Shown here: in pieces, positions 57,427-64,000 of the stretch
How positions within the stretch are numbered: the stretch's first letter is position 1
How the letters are laid out: each line of letters opens with the position of its first letter
Assembly (NCBI GenBank): GCA_947302535.1
Contig: CAMYVX010000001.1
Location: 1 to 64,000, forward strand
Origin: an uncultured Caryophanales bacterium
GTDB taxonomy: Bacteria; Bacillota_I; Bacilli_A; RFN20; CAG-826
Length of the DNA stretch: 64,000 nt
Direction: 5' to 3'
Position numbers and translations under genes: made by a program
The notes under the pieces: generated by a model
What the model was told of the DNA's origin: nothing
Database searches by the model: none
What the model saw: only the letters and a program-made list of their open reading frames with translations

Positions 57427-58701
57427 ATGAATAGAGAACAATATGATAAACTGCTTGTACTGTCAGCATCTGAACTTAGAGATTTCTTTATTCTCTATAT
57501 TGGTCTTGACTGTTTTTTAAAAGATAAACATATTATAAAAATGAGCAAACCTTCATTTCTAAAAGAGATGAATTACAATACTAAACAAGACAGGATTCTT
57601 TGGGAACCATATAGTTTTAGGCTCAAAATATTTGATATTAATAGTACTTATTATTTGTTGTTTAGAAATAAGGATAAAAAAATCAGTGAGTTTATTGAAC
57701 CCGGAAATATAAAGTTTAAAGAGCTGTCGAACTACGAAGATTCGCTTCCTAACGAAGTGATTGACTTATTAATTGACGCCTGTCATAACAATGTTAAAGG
57801 CGAAGAAGGTTATAAGAATATTCAAGCATTATTCAATTTAAAAAAGACCAACGATTTTGGCTATCGATTTATTGTTGGATCGGGTATTAATTATGGCTAT
57901 AATATGCCACAATGGTCTGAATTAGAAAACCAATTCAAAACCGTTGTTGATGGTATTTTTAAGAAGAATATATGTGATGCAATAAACAAAAGTGTGTTTA
58001 ACACTAATTACGGTTCGTTTCAGATTGTTAAGGACATTTCCTATAGCAATTATAAAAGCATTTTAGAATCAATGATTAATTTATCCAAGGATCCAACTCC
58101 TTATGACAATACAACATTAACCGCTATTGCAGCTGTGCTATATGCTCAAAGCTTAAATCATCCAAATGAAACTCAGCGTGTTTTAACATTCAATTACGAC
58201 GACTTATTAGAAAGATCATTGTTAAATTGCTATAACGAAGAAGCTTTAACAATTTACAAATATTCAATTGCAAAAGCGGCCCAACCAGGTTTTTCTTATT
58301 CTGTAATCCATTCTCATGGTTTTATTCCAAAATATCCAGAACCAGTTCTTGGGCAGAACTATGATTCAATTGTTTTAACAACAAATGAGTATTTTGAAAA
58401 TTATAAAAATCCATCTTCTTATGGTTATAGTCAATTATATGAACACCTCAATAAAATTTGTTGCTTTATTGGTAATGGATTAACTGATTACGAAGAACAA
58501 AAAGTCGTAAGCAAACATTTTAATGATTATCCATCAAGTTTTCATTTTTACTATAATTCAATTGAAGGGTTGCCAATTGAAGCGATAATGTACAAAACAA
58601 TATTTTTGTTAAAGATTGGCGTCATTCCTTTGTGGTATTCTTCACATGACGAGTATAAAAACGAATTTTATTCGTTTGCAAAAGTATTGGGAGTTGATTA
58701 A
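57427..58701 (+). CDS. SIR2-domain protein, probable defence NADase
   Basis: The 424-residue protein has SIR2_2 hallmarks: FIVGSGINYGYNMPQW (about residue 150, NAD pocket), VLTFNYDDLLERSLLNCYN, the catalytic-His region VIHSHGFIP (about residue 295), and CFIGNGLTDYEEQ. The N-terminal 140 residues are not recognised and may be a sensor. SIR2 proteins of this type deplete NAD+ in phage defence systems (ThsA, DSR, AVAST-type). It opens the suspected defence island, after a good AAGGAAGG. It seems to act alone. Confidence 0.82.
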   Translation: MNREQYDKLLVLSASELRDFFILYIGLDCFLKDKHIIKMSKPSFLKEMNYNTKQDRILWEPYSFRLKIFDINSTYYLLFRNKDKKISEFIEPGNIKFKELSNYEDSLPNEVIDLLIDACHNNVKGEEGYKNIQALFNLKKTNDFGYRFIVGSGINYGYNMPQWSELENQFKTVVDGIFKKNICDAINKSVFNTNYGSFQIVKDISYSNYKSILESMINLSKDPTPYDNTTLTAIAAVLYAQSLNHPNETQRVLTFNYDDLLERSLLNCYNEEALTIYKYSIAKAAQPGFSYSVIHSHGFIPKYPEPVLGQNYDSIVLTTNEYFENYKNPSSYGYSQLYEHLNKICCFIGNGLTDYEEQKVVSKHFNDYPSSFHFYYNSIEGLPIEAIMYKTIFLLKIGVIPLWYSSHDEYKNEFYSFAKVLGVD

Positions 58702-58748
58702 ATCAAAAAATATCAATATTTTGCTTACATCTGTTTATTTTTATATAG

Positions 58749-58850
58749 TCAATAGTTTGTGATATTTGTGGTGAATCTTTAAAATCGCCTAATATTGTAG
58801 ATAATTATGGTAGAAATTGTTTAATACCAAATGATGTGAGACAAAATTAA
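58749..58850 (+). pseudogene. Cys-rich gene fragment
   Basis: A 33-residue frame (SIVCDICGESLKSPNIVDNYGRNCLIPNDVRQN) with CDICG and a later Cys looks like the zinc-ribbon end of a lost protein. There is no start codon and TAG closes the frame upstream. It lies between the SIR2 gene and the IS relic. Confidence 0.3.
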
Positions 58851-58911
58851 ATAATAAAAAAGACATCTTATCTATAATTAAGTTGTTCAAGCTTTATAGA
58901 AGGAGATGTCC

Positions 58912-59157
58912 ATGAGTATTTTAGCATTAGAAAGAAACTATATACCAATAGACATTGAAACAAGACTACATGCCTGCCTCCGTAGGACTGTTTCAGAATG
59001 GCTAATAAGAAAGATTACATCTTTCTATCACATCAAAAGAAGTTCTTTTTATCGATGGTTAAAAAGATTTGATGGAACTAAACAAATCATTAGTGGATCA
59101 TTCACATAAACCATTAAATGATCATCCAAATAAGCTTAAAGCAAATATTGTTAAGAA
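58912..59157 (+). pseudogene. IS481-like transposase N-terminus with frameshift
   Basis: AGGAG (58901-58905) precedes ATG 58912. The sequence LERNYIPIDIETRLHACLRRTVSEW and SFYHIKRSSFYRWLKRFDGTKQ is the HTH start of a DDE transposase. A frameshift near 59085 splits it: the other frame continues SLVDHSHKPLNDHPNKLKANIVKK, the expected family sequence. The catalytic domain is absent, so this is a relic. GACATCT/AGATGTC at about 58862 and 58904 may be traces of an end repeat. Confidence 0.6.
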
Positions 59158-59381
59158 ACGTTTTTATTATCCTATCATTATTTATAGGAAAAGCGGCTGT
59201 TATTAAAAAACAGTATCTTTATTGATAGAAATATTGTTAAAAATTACTGAATCTTTCTAACTTGTTTTATTCTGAAGCAAAATGACAGTTATAAACATGT
59301 ATACGTTCAAACAATTAAGTTTCAATGATCATAACAATTTTATATAATAAAGGCTAATAACTCTAGGAGCATAGAACATTA
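59158..59381 (+). promoter_or_regulatory. Intergenic region with promoter for the TcmP gene
   Basis: TTTCAA (59320-59325), 17 bases, TATAAT (59343-59348), then CTAGGAGC before the ATG at 59382. The rest is AT-rich sequence with CCTAT/ATAGG type short repeats; no further gene is seen. Confidence 0.5.
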
Positions 59382-60578
59382 ATGTCTACAAACAATTTCT
59401 TTGCAAAGAAAAAGGACTGGTCTAAAACAAAAGATAGTATTTTAGGGTCGTATTTAACTCCTTATTTTTATAAGTTATTGGCTTACCACAGGCCAATTTG
59501 TTATATTGACTGTTTTGCAGGTAAAGGAAAATTTGATGACGGAGAAAACGGATCGCCATTAATAGCCTTAGAATGTATTAAAAAAGATTTGACTGTTTCA
59601 AAATATGTTAAGAAACAGATTAAAGCATACTTTATTGAGTTAAATCATTTTAAAGACCTAGAAAATAATCTTATCGTTGATAATATTGATGATTTAAGCA
59701 TCGAGGTAGTGGGAGGAAGATTTGAAGATAATATTGACCTTATTTTAAATAATCATCCTTTTGATACTGTTTTTCTTTATGTCGATCCATATGGAATAAA
59801 AGCTCTTGATGTTAAAAAGTTTTGTTCATTTAAGACTAACGAAACAAAAAGTGTAGAAATGCTTATAAATTTTAATACCTGGGGCTTCTTTAGAGAGGCG
59901 TGCAGAGTTCTCAAGGTAGATTTTAAACTTGATGACGCAATAAATGAGTATCTTGTCGAGTATGAACCAGCTAATGACATTAATAGAGATGAATTGACAA
60001 GGATAGCTGGTGGCGATTTTTGGATAAAAATAGTACAGGATTTTAAAAATCAATTGATTTCTTCAAAAGAAGCTGAGAAATTATTGGCTGACGGAATTTC
60101 AGACGCTTTCAAATCAAAATATAAATACGTTTTAAATGTGCCAGTTAGATCAAATCAAGATAACATAATTCCTAAGTATAGGTTGTTTCATTTAACGAAT
60201 CATGATGAGGGGTGCCTTATCATGGCCGACATAATGTATAAGCGAATAAACGAGTCGATTGAGAGGCAGCAAGGTGGGCAGATGTCCATTTTTGAATTCA
60301 ATACTGAAGGAAATTTAGAGAGTCAAGAAAATACCAAACAAATGATTAAAGACATTTTTCCTAGTTCGTCTATTTGTCTTACCCCGTTCTTGTGTGAATT
60401 TTTCACCAAATTCGGTATTGAAACTGGGAGTTCGAAATTAATTGAATATATTAAAGAATTAGAATATGAAGGTTTCCTAAAGATTAGCCGCTTTCCTGAT
60501 AAAACAACAAAGGGGCAGGAAAGTACATTTATGAGAGAAGACAAAAAACATAAAGTAATTTTAAATAAGGCGGTGTAA
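59382..60578 (+). CDS. tcmP: Three-Cys-motif partner protein TcmP
   Basis: The 398-residue protein matches TcmP: FFAKKKDWSKTKDSILGSYLTPYFYKLL at the N-terminus, then YIDCFAGKGKFDDGENGSPLIALE, which looks like a methyltransferase motif I, and FLYVDPYGIKALD resembling the DPPY motif. A later helical region with a winged-helix-like end (FGIETGSSKLIEYIKELEYEGFLKISRFPD) follows. The family is known only by its pairing with three-Cys radical SAM-like proteins (DUF5131), here 4 bases downstream. A SAM-dependent transferase role is inference. It has its own promoter after an IS relic. Confidence 0.85.
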   Translation: MSTNNFFAKKKDWSKTKDSILGSYLTPYFYKLLAYHRPICYIDCFAGKGKFDDGENGSPLIALECIKKDLTVSKYVKKQIKAYFIELNHFKDLENNLIVDNIDDLSIEVVGGRFEDNIDLILNNHPFDTVFLYVDPYGIKALDVKKFCSFKTNETKSVEMLINFNTWGFFREACRVLKVDFKLDDAINEYLVEYEPANDINRDELTRIAGGDFWIKIVQDFKNQLISSKEAEKLLADGISDAFKSKYKYVLNVPVRSNQDNIIPKYRLFHLTNHDEGCLIMADIMYKRINESIERQQGGQMSIFEFNTEGNLESQENTKQMIKDIFPSSSICLTPFLCEFFTKFGIETGSSKLIEYIKELEYEGFLKISRFPDKTTKGQESTFMREDKKHKVILNKAV

Positions 60579-60582
60579 CAAT

Positions 60583-61347
60583 ATGAAAACCATTACTCGA
60601 AAAACATTATTATATAAAACAGGGGTTGAATATGGTGATTTTACGATCAACCACGTTTTAGGGTGCTCTCACGGTTGCCTATTTCCTTGTTATGCATTTA
60701 ATATGGCTAAAAGATTCGGAAATGTAAAAACATATAAAGATTGGCTTGAACCAAAATTGGTTTCAAATGCTTTGGATTTATTAGATAAAGAAATTCCAAG
60801 GTATAAAAATAAGATTAAATCTGTTCAATTGTGTTTTACAACTGACCCATTTATGAATGGTTATTCCGAAGTTTCTGAAATGACCATTAAAATTATAAAT
60901 AAATTAAATAAAAACAAGATTAAGGCTGTAACATTAACAAAAGGAACAATTCCGGAATCAGCATTAAAAACTGAAAAATACAATGAATACGGAATAACTT
61001 TAGTCTCGTTAAGTGAAGATTTTAGAAGACAATATGAACCATTTACCTCCTCTTATGAAGAAAGGATTGCGTGTCTGAGAAGGATGCATGAGGCTGGGTT
61101 TAAAACGTGGGTTAGTATTGAACCTTATCCAACGCCTAATGTAATTGAACAAGATCTAGTCGCAATTTTAAATAGTGTTTCCTTTGTTGATTATATTGTT
61201 TTTGGAAGATGGAACTATAATAAAGTTATTTCAAGTTATAAGGATAGGGATATGTTTTTTAATATATCTGTTAAAACTGTTATTGATTTTTGTGAAGGGC
61301 ATAAAATTAAGTATCATATAAAAAATGGTACTGTTAGGTCAAAATAA
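60583..61347 (+). CDS. Three-Cys-motif radical SAM-like protein (DUF5131 group), TcmP partner
   Basis: The protein (254 residues) has CSHGCLFPC (C28, C32, C36; CX3CX3C), which can bind a 4Fe-4S cluster like the spore-photoproduct-lyase and radical SAM families. A TIM-barrel-like chain follows (VQLCFTTDPFMNGYSEVSE, IKAVTLTKG, GITLVSLSE, TWVSIEPYP, VDYIVFGRWNYN). The SVS-EP-Y and FGRWN segments fit the Gp37/Gp68-like DUF5131 family. Together with TcmP it forms a widespread two-gene module of unknown role found in defence islands. Confidence 0.82.
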   Translation: MKTITRKTLLYKTGVEYGDFTINHVLGCSHGCLFPCYAFNMAKRFGNVKTYKDWLEPKLVSNALDLLDKEIPRYKNKIKSVQLCFTTDPFMNGYSEVSEMTIKIINKLNKNKIKAVTLTKGTIPESALKTEKYNEYGITLVSLSEDFRRQYEPFTSSYEERIACLRRMHEAGFKTWVSIEPYPTPNVIEQDLVAILNSVSFVDYIVFGRWNYNKVISSYKDRDMFFNISVKTVIDFCEGHKIKYHIKNGTVRSK

Positions 61348-61417
61348 TATTTGGTTATGTTTGTTGTTCTCAAATATACTTCAAGTACAGATTTTAAAAT
61401 AGCGGAAACGATATAAG

Positions 61418-62710
61418 ATGAGTAAAAGATGTTACGGAGATATAATTGAGCTTCATAAAAATTACGGAGTAATTAGCACGATGGTTGAAGACCGTAAAGT
61501 TAAATTATACTTTAATACTATATCTTCAATGTTTGATGCAAACCACAAACCGCTACTGAGACAAAAAGTCTCTTTTGAGACCAGGAATATGTTATGGCGT
61601 GGCATCAATATAGTATGTGCATATAACATCAAATCAGAAGACGGTCCCTTGGTGAAATTAGTTTGCTTGAATAATAAGGAAACAGATTTTTCAAGATATC
61701 TTTTTGCATCTCTTCGTTCCAACAGCTTGCCAGGGAAGAACACCTTAGATAAATTAATTGAAGCAGATAAACAAATATCATTATTTTATTTGAAATGGAT
61801 TTTATTTATCGAAAAAGAAGCAAAAGTAGCTTTATCGAGAGCAATTGAATTAGTTGGTAAATCATCTTCTTGGCTAATTTCGAAGTTAGATTCAACCCCT
61901 ATCACTAAGAAAATTTTAAAAAATGCACTAGTTGGAATTAAAGAGAAAACCTGGCTATCAATTTCGTCCGATTTTGTTGTGTTCTCTCAAAAGAATAATG
62001 ACCCTAATGATGTTGAAGTAATTGATGCTCCGGTTGAACTATTACTCTCAACCGTTACACTAGCGGAATTATCCGACATTATCAAAACCGTGTTTTTAGA
62101 GCTTTCTTTGCTTAAGCAAAAAGAAAATGATCTTTACATTTATTTATGGTATTTGGAAGGTATGCTTTCTGATTTATCAATAATTAGAAATGCGGCTGCA
62201 CACGGGAATGCATTGGCCCCGCTCATTGCTAATGACACGTTTGACCCTGCATATTTTTACGAAATGGCTGACGTTTTTCCTCAATGGAATTCTAATGACT
62301 CCTTAAATAATGCGGAAAATTATAAACCATTCACATTTATTCGTTTTTTGACTAAGGGAGAAGCTAAAAGTGGCGTTCACCTTTCTGGCAGGCGCAACCT
62401 TCCCCCTCAATTTGAAGCTTTATTTTTTACGAAATCTTTATTTATAAATCCATTTAAGAAGTCATTGTTTTCTATGTTTTTTCTTGTGCATGCGACATTT
62501 GCCTTTTTTAATAATGATGAAAGAGATAATTTTTACAACGACTTACATCAGTCCGGTTTATCATTTTTTAATGGGGATCGCGAGTCACCATTTACTGGAT
62601 ATCCGGACAAAATTAATTCCTTATCTTCTAAACTTTTAAGAATTGTCTGGCTAGTTTTGTCATATGGAGATAGTACCCGCTTTAAGTGCTTTGCCAGTGT
62701 GTGTAAATGA
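61418..62710 (+). CDS. Abi-like protein with HEPN motif
   Basis: This 430-residue protein has an Abi_2-like helical region (TLDKLIEADKQISLFYLKWILFIEKEAKVALSRAIELVG) and the HEPN RX4H motif in IIRNAAAHGNALAP (about residues 257-262), as in AbiD/AbiF-type RNases that act in abortive infection. The first 90 residues resemble an OB-fold cold-shock-like domain (GDIIELHKNYGVISTMVEDRKVKLYFNTISSMF), perhaps RNA binding, which is an unusual addition. It lies 70 bases after the TcmP pair, on the same strand. Confidence 0.75.
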   Translation: MSKRCYGDIIELHKNYGVISTMVEDRKVKLYFNTISSMFDANHKPLLRQKVSFETRNMLWRGINIVCAYNIKSEDGPLVKLVCLNNKETDFSRYLFASLRSNSLPGKNTLDKLIEADKQISLFYLKWILFIEKEAKVALSRAIELVGKSSSWLISKLDSTPITKKILKNALVGIKEKTWLSISSDFVVFSQKNNDPNDVEVIDAPVELLLSTVTLAELSDIIKTVFLELSLLKQKENDLYIYLWYLEGMLSDLSIIRNAAAHGNALAPLIANDTFDPAYFYEMADVFPQWNSNDSLNNAENYKPFTFIRFLTKGEAKSGVHLSGRRNLPPQFEALFFTKSLFINPFKKSLFSMFFLVHATFAFFNNDERDNFYNDLHQSGLSFFNGDRESPFTGYPDKINSLSSKLLRIVWLVLSYGDSTRFKCFASVCK

Positions 62711-63008
62711 TTTCCAAAGTTAATCAAAATTACCATTAACTGAAACAATTATTACATTAGGACTTGCTGTTTTGAGTGCGATGATTTCTTTTTTATTGTT
62801 TTCAAATCCCTTTCTTCAGAATTACAAAAAAAGACAAACAAAAAATCAATGATACATTGGAAAAACTATAAAGTTATAACAACTTAAATACAATCATATT
62901 TATTTAACAATGAGCGGAATCACTGTATAAAAAATACAGTTTTTAATTTACTTTCAAAATTGAGACTGATATTATATTAGTGTAGAAAAACTACAGTGAG
63001 GATGAAAC
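62711..63008 (+). other. Gap with a 42-residue membrane-protein remnant and promoter of the AAA gene
   Basis: A frame from 62724 to TGA 62852 (SKLPLTETIITLGLAVLSAMISFLLFSNPFLQNYKKRQTKNQ) contains one hydrophobic segment but no start codon, probably a fragment. Downstream TTTACT (62947-62952), 17 bases, TATTAT (62970-62975) form a promoter. Two inverted repeats with an A5 centre flank it (62922-62940 and 62981-62995). Confidence 0.5.
62922..62995. promoter_or_regulatory. Paired A5-centred palindromes flanking the AAA-gene promoter
   Basis: ACTGTAT-AAAAA-ATACAGT (62922-62940) lies just upstream of the -35, and TGTAG-AAAAA-CTACA (62981-62995) covers the transcription start. Both share a TGTA-N-A5-N-TACA frame and their centres are 57 bp apart, fitting a repressor that could loop or block. 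No regulator is in the window. Confidence 0.6.
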
Positions 63009-64000
63009 ATGTTAAAAAAGATTATTATTCGAAACGTTAATTCTATTGATGTTTGTGAAATCGATTTTACAAAAGGAAATTTTAAGTTCGGCGATGAAAA
63101 CATTCTTGAAGATGTAGTCAATCCGATTGCCATCTATGGTCATAATGGTAGTGGTAAATCATCTGTTTTGAATGCTATTGGATTTTTTATTTCCCTTATG
63201 TACTATCCCGCAGAGGCTTTAGCACCTTTTGTTGTTAATGATTTCTTGTTTCAAGAATATTTATCAGGAAATAGAACCGATAAAGAAAAGATAAAAGGCA
63301 GCATCTATTTAGAATTCGATATTAATAATGATAGTTTTTGTTATTTATTAGAAACGTCTAGGGACAACTATATAAGTAGAGAATTCTTAAAAAAGAATGA
63401 TTTAGTTTATTTTGAAAGAGAAAAAAGTTCCTATAGATATAAAGATGAAAATAGACAAATAAAGGACAATTCACTTCTCGCCCCTCTTTTACGTATTTTA
63501 GCTTCAGAAGAGATTATGGATATAACAATTCAATCTGTCTTTGCATATATTAGCTCATTCACGTTTATAAATTTGCCATTTATTAATAGAGGATCATTTG
63601 TTACATCAAAATTATTTAACAATACTAATATATATGATTTATTAGTTAAAAAGTCTGAGGAAGTTAAAAAGTTGTTGGAAGAATACGATAGTTTTCCTGT
63701 TTACAAGATAGTGAAGAATAATAGGATTTCTCCAAATGGGCTAATTGCATCTCAATATAATATTGTTTTCGATGATGACGGATTTAAAAAACAATTACCA
63801 ATAAATATGATTTCGGTCGGTATGCATAACCAAAGTGTTTTGCTTTCTATCATAGCTACGGTGCCTGAAAACAGTGTTATCTTTATTGATGAGGTTGATC
63901 TCGCGCTACACCCATCGACAATAAAATCATTCCTAAAAGTCATTAGAGATAAGCATATTCAAGTAGTTTTTACTTTGCATAATACTTTTGCATTGCAAAT
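63009..64000 (+). CDS. AAA family ATPase, cut by the window end
   Basis: The frame from ATG 63009 (GAGGA upstream) stays open to the window end, at least 330 residues. The N-terminus KKIIIRNVNSIDVCEIDFTKGNFKFG and Walker A YGHNGSGKSSVLNAI (about residue 47) fit the AAA_15/AAA_21 (OLD-like, SMC-related) ATPases; Walker B is VIFIDEVDLALHPST, followed by VFTLHNTFALQ, where the sensor His is expected. The middle has a charged helical insert. Such ATPases form defence modules with a nuclease or effector partner (OLD, Septu/PtuA, retron-like). The partner would be downstream and is not visible. Confidence 0.85.
   Translation, partial: MLKKIIIRNVNSIDVCEIDFTKGNFKFGDENILEDVVNPIAIYGHNGSGKSSVLNAIGFFISLMYYPAEALAPFVVNDFLFQEYLSGNRTDKEKIKGSIYLEFDINNDSFCYLLETSRDNYISREFLKKNDLVYFEREKSSYRYKDENRQIKDNSLLAPLLRILASEEIMDITIQSVFAYISSFTFINLPFINRGSFVTSKLFNNTNIYDLLVKKSEEVKKLLEEYDSFPVYKIVKNNRISPNGLIASQYNIVFDDDGFKKQLPINMISVGMHNQSVLLSIIATVPENSVIFIDEVDLALHPSTIKSFLKVIRDKHIQVVFTLHNTFALQ

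Noticed and set aside
1-64000. CRISPR array, cas genes, rRNA genes or prophage structural genes
   Set aside because: No regular direct repeats with spacers, no Cas motifs, no rRNA blocks and no terminase, portal or tail genes were seen.
1-64000. Mollicute code (TGA as Trp)
   Set aside because: Proteins use TGG for Trp, and TGA ends several genes (for example near 9151 and 46809), so the standard code applies.

Overview
The window reads as chromosome of a low-GC, walled, anaerobic Firmicute, probably an uncultured gut Bacilli/Erysipelotrichia-type lineage. This is inferred from codon use, strong AGGAGG ribosome binding sites, class III (anaerobic) ribonucleotide reductase, FeoAB iron uptake, desulfoferrodoxin, a CotH-family lipoprotein and teichoic-acid-like polymer genes. 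The standard genetic code applies: TGG is used for Trp and TGA serves as a stop. No phylogenetic marker such as rRNA is present, so the lineage is a guess.

Layout. 0.2-6.1 kb: a secreted protein, a CobW/COG0523 metal GTPase, and a minus-strand Feo iron-uptake operon (two FeoA, FeoB, a small Cys-rich membrane protein) with two iron-box palindromes in its promoter and a DtxR-type regulator next door. 6.3-9.2 kb: a type Ic aspartate aminotransferase paired with a PEPCK/HPr-kinase-like P-loop protein. 9.1-12.2 kb: a patch of mobile DNA with a SHOCT-like small protein, a complete IS3-family element with a frameshift site, a deleted IS200 relic, a DUF2442-HTH protein and an unassigned structured RNA of about 200 nt. 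12.2-14.6 kb: a TetR / acyltransferase / GT8 operon. 14.7-28.3 kb: core metabolism (glnA, glmS, DUF3737, MalY-type lyase, serine acetyltransferase, ATP-grasp enzyme, desulfoferrodoxin, nrdD fused to a redoxin, a thioredoxin-reductase-like flavoprotein, nrdG, dCMP deaminase, folD).

28.4-32.1 kb is accessory: a DUF4417 three-gene operon behind a structured leader, a HipB-HipS-HipT tripartite toxin-antitoxin set with three regularly spaced operators, and a small protein whose ribosome binding site can be sequestered. 32.2-35.7 kb: a CotH-like lipoprotein with a C17 tract (a likely phase-variable switch), Lgt, a CPBP protease, a LMW phosphatase and tRNA-Leu(TAG). 35.8-57.4 kb: a surface-polysaccharide cluster (4,6-dehydratase, initiating phosphoglycosyl transferase, Wzm/Wzt-type ABC exporter, pyruvyl and glycerophosphate transferases, many glycosyltransferases, a TupA-type ATP-grasp fusion, a Wzy/ligase-like protein, and one glycosyltransferase on the opposite strand).

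57.4-64.0 kb looks like a defence island: a SIR2-domain protein, an IS relic, the TcmP plus three-Cys radical-SAM pair, an Abi-like protein with a HEPN motif, and an AAA ATPase that runs off the window. The best candidates for something undescribed are the TcmP/radical-SAM/HEPN stretch, the structured RNA at 11,961-12,162, the DUF4417 operon with its switch-like leader, and the nrdD-redoxin fusion with a reductase that seems to have lost its NADPH site.
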